A DNA stretch of 64,000 nucleotides from Artocarpus heterophyllus (taxonomy: Eukaryota; Streptophyta; Magnoliopsida; Rosales; Moraceae), in the NCBI GenBank assembly GCA_025403435.1, contig CM046351.1, forward strand, positions 28,141,421-28,205,420. Reading direction: 5' to 3'. This document shows, piece after piece, positions 1 through 12,114 of the stretch (positions within the stretch are counted from its first letter, which is position 1; every line of letters begins with the position of its first letter). Under the pieces are notes generated by a model that saw nothing but the letters and a program-made list of their open reading frames with translations, was not told where the DNA came from and did not search any database. A program made the translations under genes and the position numbers.

Positions 1-1816
1 TTAAGGGCGTAATCGCCAAGATTTTGGAATTAGGGATCAAAACGGTAAAGTTTTGATGAAATAATTTTTTATGAAAAGAAAACCAATGTATGGTTTTTCA
101 TAATGTTATAAGTAACAAAGAAATGTAAATTTTGTTTTAAGACGAGTTCCGAAAGTTTTCTAAAACCCGTTAAGGGAAAAATTGACATTTTTTTAAAAAG
201 GCCAAAATGGACCCGAAAATACCCGATTTAGGAAAATGGCCCTCAATAGGAATTTTTTCTATATCCTATAAGTAACAGAATGATAAAGCAAAATGAGCAG
301 TTTAGTAAAGTTACAAAGTTTACAAAAAAAAAAATCCTGCAAGGGTAAAACCGTTAATTTTAAAGGAAATTCCTAAATAGACCAGAGCCATCCAAATTAG
401 TGAAACGCCTTTATACGAAAAACATTCCATTATATGTTCAATAACGAAACCGTCAAATAAGACAGAAAAATTTAACTAAGGGACGTTTAAGTTAAAGGGA
501 AAGGTAAATCGATAGGATACAAAATTAAGTAAAATAGAATGAATGTTTAATGTTTAAGTTTTGTTATCAATCAAGTATATTGGTAATACAAAAAGTTAGG
601 TAATAGTCTAGAGTTCGTTTGAACAGGATACAAAAGCCGACTAATAAAAGGAAAATGATAAAGTAGGAACATTAAAGCGTAACTCAGGTAAGTTTTAAAC
701 CTCACCTACAGCATGAAGAAAATGATTTTCAATGCTTTAAATATGTTTAAAGTATGTTTGCATTGTTATGCATAAAATTTTAAACTTCAAGTCAAGACTT
801 GCAATGTATTTGTAACTATTATGTTTAAAGTATGTTTGCATTTGTTATGATAATATTTTAAAGATTAAGTCATGTTTTGCAACATATTTGCATTTGCTAT
901 GCTTAACGTTTAAATGTCAGGTTATGGCATATGATATGTTAACATTTGATATGCTCACTAGAATTAACAAGAAAGTAAGCAAAGATGATAAGTAAGTATC
1001 TACCAGCCTCCTTGGTGTGAGGTATACAAGTTATGTTAAAATTATGACCTCAGTGTTCGATGGTCTTAAGTTTTCCATAAGAGAAACATTATGTTAATGT
1101 TCTATGATTGATGATGTTTGTATGAAAACTAAAGTTCCCAAAATAAGAAAAGATAAGAATGATGATAAGAAGTTAAACTAAGTTATGAATGATTATAAAA
1201 AGCTCGTAAATGGATGTTCATAAATGAGCATAAATGAAATCTTGCGTTATGATATTACTTGCATTCCTTGTTATGAAATGTTTATGTGATATGGTTATAA
1301 AAAACATTTTGAGAAATGCTTTACAATAAATGTTTATGAAAAATGTTTACAAGAAAAGGTTTATTAAGAAGCTTTATGAAAGAAAGTTTTAAATGTTTTG
1401 TGAGACTATGTTTGAACTTGTTGAGCAAAAACTCATTACAAGTTCATTCATGACTAGTAAGACTGGTTGAAGAGCCCGATGCTATAGTGGACAGATGCGA
1501 AGATTAGGTATGGATACCACTATAGTAGTTTTTTGCTGCAAAAAGGAAAAGTTTTTATTGTTTTTAAAAAAGATGTTTTAAGAAATTTTTTAAAAAATAA
1601 ATGTTTCTTAATAAGTTTTAAGAAACGTTTTGAATGGTTTTAAAGTTAAGTATCAAGCTATAACTCAATTTGTGTTATAACGGAAGTCGCAATAGTTTTA
1701 AAATATATTTAAGAAAAAAATTTGCTTTGTTTTTCCTTACTAGTAAGTAAAAGTCAAGTTTAAATAAACGATGTTAAAGCAAGTTAACTGATGGCCTAAA
1801 TAGTTGGGGTGTCACA
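1..1816. mobile_element. Gypsy-type LTR remnant, right end
   Basis: No protein can be read here. The stretch ends at 1816 in the string ggggtgtcaca, which is the usual right terminus of a large class of plant Ty3/gypsy LTRs (TGTGACACCC...GGGTGTCACA). It is AT-rich with many degenerate, internally repeated runs such as the atgtttaaagtatgtttgcat motif near 745 and 820, as in gypsy LTR or untranslated DNA. The left boundary lies outside the window, so I cannot tell a solo LTR from part of a full element, or give its strand. Assignment rests only on the terminal motif and general texture. Confidence 0.45.
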
Positions 1817-1894
1817 TTTTTTCTGATTTAGTTAGTTTTTTTTTGTTTTTTAAAGTAATTTTTGATTTTTTTTTCTTATTTGTATTTTAATATT

Positions 1895-2097
1895 ATTATT
1901 AAAGGGGGTATTTAGTAAATCTAATTAAAATGGATGTTTAGAAAATTTTTTCGTCCAAAATCAAACGGTTGAGACTAATTAAATTGCACCATTTTTAAAA
2001 AGGTTAGACCCAGTTAAATAATAAAAAAAAGGGTTGGAGACCAAATTGTAACTTTTAAAAAAGGTTCAGGACTAATCGAGCTATTTATCCATCAATA
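1895..2097. repeat. Dispersed repeat, MITE-like
   Basis: About 200 bp with the wording 'aaaaaggtt...gactaatcgagc' that recurs in the opposite sense near 10460-10510 ('gattagtccctaacctttttaaaa'). The similarity marks a dispersed non-autonomous repeat family. Exact ends and target-site duplications were not resolved. Confidence 0.35.
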
Positions 2098-5000
2098 ACT
2101 AATGCAAAAAAAAAGAGCTTACATCCACTTTTATTTTGTTGATTTGAGTATTTTGTGAGGACTATAAAGGAAATAGGGTTAGTTTTCCATCCTTAGTCTT
2201 ACACCAAAATATTTTAAGTAATCTTATTTAACCTTATGGGGTTAAAACCTCGTCAATATATGAGACCAAGGCTCATAGTTTTGTGAGTAGTGGGGTTACA
2301 ATCCCACAGGAATAAAAAGATTTTTCTAATATTTATAAATAAAAGGATAAAATTACATCTTGTTTTCTTAAAGGGAATGACGTCTTTCTAATGTTAGGAT
2401 AACTAATACGTTTTTATTATTATACATTTTTAATGTAATTATTATATAAAATTAATATCATATTGCATAAATTAATTTCAACATGTTACACTGTTGGAAG
2501 GTCCCTGGTGACCAACCAAAAAACTAACCTAAAACACTAATTAGTAGGGTGTAATTTTAAATTTTAATATCATGTTAAAACGGGACGTTAAAGTGATATG
2601 TTGTTCGAAATTAATTAATCTCACAACGTTCTATAAATTATTTTTAAAAAAAAAAAAAAAAAACTTTACAGGAAGTGATACTTTACAATCTTTTTTTTTT
2701 TTTCCTGAACTCAACATGTTTGTAATCATATTGCAAGTTCTCATTGTCCTTGTACTCTTTATACTTTTCATATATGATTTTTTTATTTATTTATTTAGGG
2801 TTATCTACACTATTTCTCTCAAGGATATGCACTTGTTTCTGTTTGATTTTGGACATATACTTCATATCAAACTATCTTGACTTTTATAAAATATATAGTT
2901 TGGCCCTTTTATTAGTAGATTGTCTATTTTTTGATAAATGCAGCACGAAAATGATGAATTTTAACAATGGTAAGATAGAGAAAATAGTAAAAAGACATGT
3001 AGATTCGAAAAAAAAAACTAAAAATTTAAAAAAAAATAGATTGTGCCACTCATCCTGAATATCTATATATATATATAAGTATATATATATATATAACAAT
3101 GGTAAGATATTCTTAAAACTTGTTTAGAGGTCAAATTATTTGTGTAAATAGTCCCATAAATTTACTATGTTGCTTTGCAGTTTACACTCAAATTATTCTC
3201 CAGTACCTCTACCTGCACGCAAAGTTTGATCGAATTTTGAATATGCGTTTCTCCCTCCTTCTTCTTCGTCTTCTTCTTTTATTTTTGAATGTACTTGAAG
3301 AAAATAAAAAACTGAGGTTTTTGTAAATTTCGCGCGTAGAGGCAAATTTGCAGCTTGCAAGAATATCTTGCCACATTTGCTGTGACGATGAGCATTTCAA
3401 ATCTTTTGTCCCTAAAATAAAAATAATAAAAAAATCCTCATTTTTGTTTGGGCAGCAATAGTATCCAACTTCTTTAGCGTTTGGATCTTGGGTCGTCTCA
3501 CAATATTTTATCAATTTCTCTGGTATATGCTCAAAAAGTATCATATTTATAGGAATCTATTTTTTGACGAGAAATCTTAAAAAAAATATTTTAACCAAAT
3601 TTAACGGTTTGAAAATATACGATATGATAAGAAACCTAATCGGAGAAAGACAAATGTTTTAGATCCAAGGATATACTTGAATTTAGGTGGCTTATATGAT
3701 TTAGGCTTCAAAAAAAAAATACTTGAGCTTATATGTTGAGTGCCACACAGATTTGTAAAGGAATCCTCGAAACAATAGCTCAAACGAGTAGTTTTTAGAG
3801 TAGATTCTCGAATCTGGGTAGTTTTTAAAGAATTTGATTGTTCATCTTCTGTCTGTTACAACTCTTGAAAAAAGTGGTTGCAAATACTCATACATCAATT
3901 AATATGGAAGCAAGATATCCCAAGTTTAATTCCTCATGAAACTTTTGGGAAAAATAATTATGGCACGACTACAACTGTTTTCCTCTCTTTATTTATACCC
4001 TTCTATTTTGGGAATGTTGCATGGGGTGGTCCTTAAATTTTCAAATCATTTTGTTATAATGGACACGTGCCTTATTATCATTTTGGCACTGAAGCCCTGA
4101 CGCTCCACCGTAAATAAGATACCGCAAGATGTATTAGTATTAGTTAGACATATTCCACTTTTGAAGTTTAATTAATATTCGTTTACATCGCTTTAATATT
4201 AAAAAATAGGCTTAAATTTTTAACTTTTTAGAAGTGATTTTCCTCTACTTTACCTAGATAGGAATAGATTTCGCACTCTTTGAGAGTAATAAAACAATAT
4301 AAAATTCAAGTTTTTTCTTCAAAAAAAAAATAATAATAAGGCTACGGATATTATCTAAGTGCAGGATATTCCCTTTGCAATAATTATTTTTAGTAATTAT
4401 TAAGTAACATAGCAGTAATCTAGAAAAGAAAGTTATCAAACAAATATTGCATATGAAATACTTGGTATAATAAAATTTAAAACCTTTATGGTTGTTGTTG
4501 TTGTTGTATGAAGAATTGCATAGTGACTAATGGATGCAAAATGTTGGAGATGCGAGGATTTAAATGCCAAAAGAAAAAAGGGTTCTAAGTGCTAATGATT
4601 AAAGTATAAGACTGTTGCAAAAATATGAACTTTTTTTTATCTCCTCTTTCTCTTTTTCTTTATCCTCCCCTCTTTTCTTTTTCTTTTCTTTTTTCCCTTT
4701 CTCTTCCATTTGAAAATCACTTACAAGCAGGATTGTCTTAGTAAAGTTGCTTTCATTTCAAAGAAAGCTTTAGAATAGTACTTTAAATTTATTTGTTTGT
4801 CATTGTTTATCATAAATTCAAATTATCTCATGCTAGTTCCTACAAAGTTTTTGTTATTTTTTTTTTCGTAGCATCAGCTTTAAAGTTTCTTTTAACAATC
4901 TATGCAAATTTTTTCATATAGAAAAAGGGCATAGTAAATCAAGGTGACATGTGATTTTAAACCATGTATCATTTAGTTAGAACGGCCAACGTAATTTTGA

Positions 5001-5130
5001 GCATGTTTATTGCATAAAACTCATACATGAACTTGTTAGTGTACAAAATTAAAAGATCTCTTGGACCACTTTACCCTCGTTTGCATCATCCACTATCCAT
5101 ATTATGAAGGACTTTTGATATCTATTTTTT
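2098..5130. other. AT-rich intergenic DNA, no gene found
   Basis: No reading frame here resembles a known protein; the longest are about 100 codons, low-complexity and rich in Phe, Leu and Lys. There is an AT dinucleotide run near 3061-3095, a CT-rich tract at 4620-4710, and a (GTT)n microsatellite at 4491-4506. A matching (AAC)n run lies further on at 5414-5433. I see no RNA gene or clear transposon end. Confidence 0.5.
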
Positions 5131-5133
5131 TAG

Positions 5134-5300
5134 AGTGTGTTCGAGAAATCAATTGGAACTTGAAATTGAAACTTAAAAATTTTTAGTATATAAAAGCTTT
5201 ACTCTTTAGTAAATTTTTACTTTTCACTATAGTATGTGAAAACTTTACATTATAGTAAACTGGACTTATTTTTCTAACGTACTTCTCAAACGATTGCCAA
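5134..5300. repeat. MITE-like repeat, 'actgtagtatgtgagagcttta' family
   Basis: About 165 bp carrying a degenerate form of a phrase on the theme of 'ctatagtatgtgaaaacttta'. The same phrase recurs at 5751-6054, 12560-12710, 37640-37830, 38850-39010 and 40960-41140. The 40960-41140 copy is clearest, starting with tttggta and ending with taccaaa. The recurrence near most genes suggests a short non-autonomous DNA transposon family. Confidence 0.4.
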
Positions 5301-5750
5301 ACAAACTTATTTCTAAAAGTTGCTTTTTAAGATAATAAATTATGATATAATCTAACAGACGCATGTTTATCAAACACTGTTGTTGTTAAAGTTCTCTTAT
5401 TATAGGTTTTAGGAACAACAACAACAACAACAAAGACTCCAAGATGGTCCAATACAAATTATACGTTGGTTCACGTGTGTGTTGACCTTTTCTTGGAAAA
5501 AGAAGGATTGTTTGTGCACGCTATCAAGTTGACCCGCGGTTAGTCCAAAATTTTGTCCAATGCAATTCGAAACGATAGAATTGCAGTTGTTGTCGTTTCG
5601 AACAAAGCCCAAATGAAATTTAGAGTTGGACCACCTTTGTTCTGGGACCAACCAATTTATGAAATTCGTTTTTGTTCATAACGTTTTGGGATCTTTTACA
5701 AGGTGGTAGGAATCTTGTTACATACAGTAAATTTTTTTTTTATAAATTTA

Positions 5751-6054
5751 AAGGGTGTTTTAAAGCATTAGTTAGAACCCCGTTGATTAAAAACAAAGCC
5801 TTACAATGTAGCTTACTTTTTCTTGACATGATAATATATGAGAGTTTTATACTATAGCAACTAAAAGTTTTGATTAAAGAGTGTTTAGAAGAGTGGTGGG
5901 AACCGTTAGTTAGAACTACTTTTACTGTAGTATGTGAGAGCTTTACACTGTAATAATTTTTTTTATTACTGTAGTTTATAAAAACTTTATACTGTTTTAA
6001 CTGAAAAAATGATAGGAACATTTTTGCCAACCAGGATAACAATACCAAACATCG
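5751..6054. repeat. Two adjacent copies of the same MITE-like repeat
   Basis: Two units side by side, each with a version of 'gtatgtgagagctttacactgta' wording (about 5835-5865 and 5925-5955). The right edge reads aataccaaac, matching the 'taccaaa' terminus of the copy at 40960-41140. The short frames on either strand here arise from the repeat and are not genes. Confidence 0.45.
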
Positions 6055-6905
6055 TGATAATAGTTGAAAATTAGCGCCTATTAATATATTACTTTTTTTA
6101 ACACCAATGGAGGAATCTACAACTTTTTTATTAATTTCTTTTTAGGGGAATCGGTTTATGTCGTGTAATGGTATTAAAAGCTACTGATTCTCCACCCCAA
6201 AGTTGAAATAAAGCAAATAATTAAATTTCATTGAGTTCTTGTCCGTTGCTCCATTTGGAAGCATTTTAACAAATGATCCAAACATGATTATATTATCCAA
6301 ACAAGACAAAAATTTGATGAATATTTGAGCCTTTTTTAAGCCAATAGTTTATTTATTTTATTGCATTGAAGTAATCTACTCTATTAGTTTATAGTATTAA
6401 CATTGTTTTCCTTTGATCTGTCCCTTTAATACATGTACAATAGATAACTTTCAAAAAAATAATAATAATAATAAACAAATAGGATTTATGCTTCTTTTAA
6501 GCTGTTTTCATTAATTAATCTGTTCTGTTTTATGTGAAGATCAAAATAGAATATTAGGTGATTTAATTTTTTGGCTGAGAAATTGCGTTATTTACTGACT
6601 TTAAGCTTTTTTTTTTTTTGAAATACAGATCTTTTAATGAAAATAGGCTTTTTAATTTTCCAATTAAAATGTGATTTCGCTTTTTGTAATATAGAGAAAT
6701 ATGTTATATCATAAAACACACCATCTAACTTGCCAAAGAATCAACATATTATTTGCTCATGCTTATTAAAAATTCAATTTTTTTAAAAGGCAATTAATAA
6801 TGCAATAATTTATCATTGAAAAATAAAATCTATCGATAATCTTATATACTTTACTTTTGTAGGAATTATTTCCATTGTTCTCTTGATAGTCGTTAACATG
6901 AAACC
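6055..6905. other. AT-rich intergenic DNA, no gene found
   Basis: No coding or RNA feature could be supported. The interval ends in aaacc (6901-6905), which is the left copy of the target-site duplication of the following solo LTR. Confidence 0.5.
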
Positions 6906-7155
6906 TGTAACACCCGCCTATTTTATATAACGGACCACGTTAAGTTAGTAACACTATTAAGGAATGTTATTAATAAATAACGTTATATGATATGATATGT
7001 GATGTGCATGTTACTAACTTTTTATGTCAAGATTTGTGACAGGTGACGACCGCATGGAATCGTTGTGCTCTAGTGTTCATGTGAAATTATAAATATATGA
7101 TTATTTATGATGCAATGATGTGTGAATGTTTTATGTTATGTCATTTAATGACAGA

Positions 7156-7211
7156 TCGGCAGGCCGAAGAGGGAAAATCGGCAGGCCGAAGAGGGAAAAT
7201 CGGCAGGCCGA
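7156..7211 (+). repeat. Palindrome cluster A: three TCGGCAGGCCGA copies, 22-bp period
   Basis: Exact copies at 7156-7167, 7178-7189 and 7200-7211. Each is two 5-bp complementary arms (TCGGC and GCCGA) around AG. The first two also share the spacer agagggaaaa, so the array is a true 22-bp tandem repeat. It sits about 250 bp inside the left end of the solo LTR, in DNA otherwise almost free of CG-rich words. Confidence 0.9.
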
Positions 7212-9186
7212 ACAAGGCTGACAAATAGTCAGCAGAAATCTCTCCAGAGTTATGACTGAGTTAATTACGTTAATTGGGTGAATTAATGTGATTAATTGGC
7301 ATAATAATGGAATGTTTTTATCAGTTAAGGAAATTAAAGGATTAGATTTGTATTATATTAAGAGGTTTCCTATTTTTAGAAGGTAAGTTAAGGTAAGATT
7401 GATGATGTTTGACCTTCCTTTTCTATTCTCCTCCTTTCCCACGCCAATCACCTTCTTCATAGTCAGAAATTTCTGACTTAATGAAGAGTAATGACTCTTT
7501 ATTATACACATTATGTTAAAAAAAAAAATTTTTACGCTCTTTCCTCAAATAATTTTTTCTCGGTTCTGAGACGTTCTCTCATTATTTTCTTTTCCTCCTC
7601 TCACGCCTCACGTCACGCCCCCAACAGTCAGAATTTTTCTGACTTAATGAAGGGAATTGAATTCCCATCAATGGTGTTTATAGCGTTAAAAATTTTAACG
7701 TTTCCTTTTTCATTATTTTCTCTCCTTCACACGTTTTGCCTCTCAAAAATTTATGAGACATTCTTTCACTTCTCTTCCTCTTCCCTTCCTCACGAAATTT
7801 CTTTCTCTCTTCCACGGAAATTTTCTGAGCATATTGTAAAAAAAAAAAAAAAACAGAAGAGAGAAGTCTTGTTTCGTTGATCGAATTCAAGAATTTCGAG
7901 AAGAAACTTCAAGGTATGAATTCAGTTTTTTTTTGGTAAAGAATGATGTTTTCGTGAAAAGTTGTTAATTATGCTTATGTATGAGTATGTAAGATGAATG
8001 TATTTTATGATTATGAAATGTTTTAATAAATGTTATTTCTGGATTTTTGATTATAAAATGTTATGTATGTTTAAAAGATTTTATGATAATAAAAATAATT
8101 TCATGAATGATAATATGATGCTTGTATGAAGTTTTGAATTACAATATAAATATATTAATTGTTCGAAAATGTTTAATTTAAAAGATAATTATGTTTAGAT
8201 GTAGGGTTTTGAATAATATTTAAAATATGAGATGAGTGTATGGGTATTTTATGATAAGTATTGATTTTTTTTATTGCATCTTAAAATGGATATATGGCAT
8301 GGACACTTAAGGAAGCGAGCACAACGAGACCGCGGTGTCGTCACCAAGTGCAATATTAAGGTTAAGTAAGCTATCGATAAAGTAAGTACATTCTCACCTG
8401 CAACATGACACTTTTTCAAGGTTTAATGATATGTTTACAAGGATTTTCATGATGATTTTATGATGATTTTTCTTAAAGGATTTCTTATGAAAAGTTTTTC
8501 ATGATTTAAAGTTATGCATGTATGATGATTATGGTATGTTTCAAAGTATGAAAATTATGTATATATGTATCACCTAATAAGTGTTGCACACCCAATGTTA
8601 TAAAATGATATGTTATGATGTCATGTTTGGTTTGGGATTAGCTACCCTTCTCCTCTCATGACGGCGCGCCAATGATGATGTTTATGGTGCAACACTTGGG
8701 CCCTTAAGAATAAAATATATATATATATATGGGATAAATTTTAAAATGGTCAATATTATGAAAGATATGTTTCTATGAAATTGTGCTTAAGGCACTTTTA
8801 TGATACGATGATGATGATGATGATGATGTTTATGAAATGTTTTAAATTGTGAGAATTTTATGTACTTACTAAGCATTAGCTTATTCATGTTTTTTTATGT
8901 CATGTTGCAGATAAGGGTAAGAGAGTCATGGAATAGGTGGAGGACATGGAACGGCGTGTGAGCAACATGAACGATGAATTGTAACCGGAAGCACGCCAAG
9001 AAGAAATGAATTTATGATTTAATAAAATTATATATTTTGAACATATTATATGTTGAATTTTTTTTAAGAATACTTATATTATGGTTTTATAAGTTATTTT
9101 ATCATTTTTTTATGAAATATGAACTTCCGCTATATTTTACGTAAAGTTAGAACGTTTTAATTTTTTTAAAGTAAATTTGGTCTCGG

Positions 9187-9375
9187 ACGGCCTGCCGAAC
9201 TCCGTGTCCGGCCTGCCGAAGACCAGAAGATCGGCCGACCGATCTATTTTTCGGCCTGCCGAACCTGGATGAATTTTTGGTCCGAATTACAAAGCTTCTG
9301 CCGGCCTGCCGGTGGAAGATGCTCCGGCTTGCCGATGTTGTTCGGCTTGCCGAAGTCCCAAGTTCGGCCTGCCGA
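9187..9375 (-). repeat. Palindrome cluster B: eight TCGGCCTGCCGA-like copies
   Basis: Copies start at about 9187, 9208, 9231, 9251, 9301, 9324, 9342 and 9364. Those at 9251 and 9364 are exact on the minus strand (TCGGCCTGCCGA on plus); the others differ by one or a few bases (ccggcctgccgg, tcggcttgccga, tcggccgaccga). The dominant orientation is the reverse of cluster A, so the two clusters form an inverted pair about 2 kb apart in one LTR. Spacing is 18-23 bp for most neighbours. Confidence 0.88.
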
Positions 9376-9730
9376 ACTGTGGGAATAAGTGGATTTCAAA
9401 GATGTGATGATCAAAGTGATTTAATGTGAGATTTTAATAAGTCTTGATTTTACTATTTGATTATCAATTATTATTAATTAAGTTCATGAATAATTTAAGT
9501 ATAAACGAATAAATTATGTTATGGAATAAAATTAAACTATGTTCTTCGAAACAACGTAAGTTAAAAAAAAAAAAACGTATGAATGGATCCTGGTAATGTA
9601 AGTTTAAGTACTTTTAAAATCTATAGTACGATTGAGTTGATATTATCTATGAGTTTAATTATTTAAGCATGTATGAATGTAAGTATGTAACGATATCTGT
9701 GACGTCCAAATTAAGGGGCGTTACAAAACC

Positions 9731-10454
9731 AAACCTTATCATAACTTTGTCATGCCTTTTGCATTATTTCAAGCACCTAACCCCAAGAATCTGTTCTGAT
9801 CTATGTTTGTATTTATTTCTCTTTACTTCTAATTCAAAGGTCATAAACATCAACAATGATTATACAGTTAAATCATTAGAGTCTACCTAATTTAATTGTC
9901 CTACTCAAGACACTTCTTCTGTAAAATACAGAACTACTTACCTTAAAAATAAATAAATAAAAAATTGTAGTGCTATTTATTTCATTCCTTTTATTATTCC
10001 TTTTTGAACTATATTATAGTTGTAAAACTAGAAAACAAACATTCATGGTGTACAAGTTTACACCCGTCATGGAGTTGAGTAATACTATACATCCCAACCG
10101 GGCTCCTCTCAGTGGGGTAGGCCCTAACAAGTGGGTCTCAACAGGTGGGTCCCACCGCACTAAGAGGACCGGACTACAGCCTGGTCGGAAAAAAAAAAAA
10201 AAAAAGTTTTTCCGTCGAGTTTCACATCATAGCTAGGTGATTAAAACAAAAGGTGCTAATCCTTATTTATTTGAGTTTCCATTCAGTTCCTAATTTTGTA
10301 TATTTCTTATAAACAAAATGTTTATTCTTTCATTTGTAAATACATACAATAATTCATAAGTTTATAAGGTTGTTGAAAACTGTATTGTTAGGTCTACTTT
10401 TATTCTACTTTTAGAAGATAATATTACTTGTTTATTGTTTTTCTTTAGATAACA
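9731..10454. other. Intergenic DNA with one GC-rich hairpin
   Basis: Nothing coding is supported. At 10098-10172 an imperfect inverted repeat pairs ccgggctcctctcagtg with cactaagaggaccgg around a G-rich loop containing two copies of 'gtgggtc'. A poly-A run follows at about 10190. The hairpin may be the edge of a small mobile element. Confidence 0.4.
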
Positions 10455-11155
10455 GGGTTAATAGCTTGATTAGTCCCTAACCTTTTTAAAAAGGTATAAT
10501 TTGATCCTTAATTTTTTTTTTATTTAACCGGATCTAACCATTGAAATAGGAGGCGATTTGGTTCCTCAACGTTTAATTTTGAACGAAAAAATTTGTTGGA
10601 CTATTTTTACTTAAAATTGCCAAATTACACGTTTAAAATAATTAGAACATTAAAAAATTAATGAAAACTAAAGCAAAAATATATTAAAAAATCTTTAAAA
10701 AAAGGGAGAGAGAAGAATTTGGTCTCCTTTTTCCCAAAAATCTCAAGTCAGTTACAATAATTTCTCCGGATTTGGTCTCCTTTTTCAAATCACTCATTCT
10801 CGTTAATTCCTTCTCACTCCTCTGCCGTTCGAAACAAGGTCTCTCTATCTCTCTAGCCTTTGCATATTCTCCATTGATGAAGTATTTTAGTTTTCAAGCT
10901 CTTTTTGTCGCTTTTAATTTTTGTTTGTTTTAACTTTAATTTTTTATTTTTTTAAGTTTTAAGTTTTAAATTCTTTAAAACATATTACATATTTTACTAA
11001 AATGCTTTTACTAAAGTAGTCAAAACTTTATTTCCGTCTAAATTAAACGATGAAGGATCAAATTGCATCTTTTTTAACCGTTAAACCAAATTAAATAAAA
11101 AAAATTAAAAAATAAAATTACAATTTTAAAAAAATGTTAAGAAACAACCCACCTA
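10455..11155. repeat. Possible non-autonomous DNA element with degenerate inverted ends
   Basis: The left edge ('gcttgattagtccctaac' followed by cctttttaaaaagg) and the reverse complement of the right edge ('ggttgtttcttaacattttt') are similar, suggesting long decayed inverted repeats. The inside includes a leader-like CT-rich patch near 10790-10850. No transposase frame is present. Ends are approximate. Confidence 0.35.
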
Positions 11156-11402
11156 TTTACTCTATGTATAAGAATAGATGATCCAATGAGGTGTGGACCA
11201 TGGACTAAGGTGGAAAATGATGAATTCAGGATTAAAGTAAATTTCTTTTTCCATCCACGTCTTTTTCAGTTAATCTATTTTATGTTGTTTTTACTTCTTT
11301 TTTTTTTTTTAAGTTTGGTCTTTCACTTTTTAATACAACGGAATCCAATGCAATATGTTGCGAGACACGCGCGCGAACAGTTTATGCATGGATGGGTCTT
11401 AA

Positions 11403-11428
11403 ATCCGGCACCTATAAACGTGCCGGAT
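11403..11428. repeat. Perfect 9-bp stem hairpin
   Basis: ATCCGGCAC at 11403-11411 and its exact complement GTGCCGGAT at 11420-11428 flank an 8-base loop that contains a TATAAA word. GC-rich arms are unusual for this AT-rich background. No gene is attached to it. Confidence 0.6.
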
Positions 11429-11564
11429 GGGTCAGGCGGGAAATTATAAGCTGTTGGATCAAAATTGAACGGCTGGTAAAAGTTGGAGGGCAACCTCATA
11501 GTTTTCTTGTGGTAGCCTGATTCGTTGGGCGGACAATCTTTTTGAAAAGTAATAATTAAAAATT

Positions 11565-11905
11565 AGGATTAACTGCTACATAAGTCTCCAACCTTTTATG
11601 AAAAATATGATTTTAGTTCTTAATTTTTTATTTTTTATTTATCAGTTCTTAATTTTTTAGTTTAGTGGTTGGAGACTAATTTAACGATTCAACTGTTAAT
11701 TTTAAGGATTGTTTTATCATAGTTTTGATAACTTTGAGACTAATTTGTAGTATTTTTACATTCAAAATTAACTGTTTGATCGTTAAATTAGTTATTCGGT
11801 AACTAAAGTCAAATATTAGGGATTGATAAATCCAAAATAAAATATTAAAAACTAGATATCACTTTTGTGAAAGATTGAAAACTACAAAAATAATTTACCA
11901 TAGAA
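11565..11905. repeat. Fold-back MITE, about 340 bp
   Basis: The left arm ('ctccaaccttttatgaaaa' then 'tatgattttagttcttaat') matches the reverse complement of the right arm ('ttttcaatctttcacaaaa' then 'gtgatatctagtttttaat'). The arms cover over 60 bp each with mismatches. No coding capacity; TSD not resolved. Confidence 0.55.
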
Positions 11906-12000
11906 AATAAATATTTTGTTTAAAATGTTTGTCTTAAGTTATACTTTTTTTTTTGTTTCTTTTCTTCCTGAAAATGCTGATGTTGGTACTTGAATCACTT

Positions 12001-12114
12001 TTAGAGTGTGTTTGTTTTGAAATTCGAATCACGGTTTGAATCATTTTGCTATAGTATTTTCTCTCACAAAAATTTAAATCTTTATTCAAATACTCGAACC
12101 AAACGGGCTCTTAA
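12001..12114. repeat. Short MITE, 'agagcccgtttggtt' type
   Basis: The left edge ttagagtgtgtttgttt and right edge aaccaaacgggctctta are imperfect inverted repeats, typical of small hAT-like MITEs in plants. The inside is AT-rich without coding frames. Confidence 0.45.

Larger units (their letters stand above)
6906..9725. mobile_element. Solo LTR of a Ty3/gypsy-type retrotransposon
   Basis: A 2820-bp unit starting tgtaacacccg and ending ggggcgttaca, the inverted terminal wording typical of plant gypsy LTRs. It is flanked by a perfect 5-bp direct repeat, aaacc at 6901-6905 and again at 9726-9730, as integrase leaves. No gag or pol remnant and no internal LTR boundary are visible, so it is read as a solo LTR left by LTR-LTR recombination. 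A GC-richer block near 8280-8400 ends 'agtacattctcacctgcaac', and a (GAT)n run lies at about 8806-8830. Two clusters of the palindrome TCGGCAGGCCGA lie near opposite ends in inverted orientation (7156-7211, 9187-9375). The strand of the parent element is not determined. Confidence 0.75.

Noticed and set aside
3209..3544. 111-codon minus-strand frame with a C-terminal Arg run
   Set aside because: The Arg run comes from a cttctt repeat and nothing else is recognisable.
7156..7211. CRISPR-like regular spacing of the palindrome cluster
   Set aside because: This is plant nuclear DNA; the spacers are nearly identical to each other and only 10 bp, so this is a tandem repeat.
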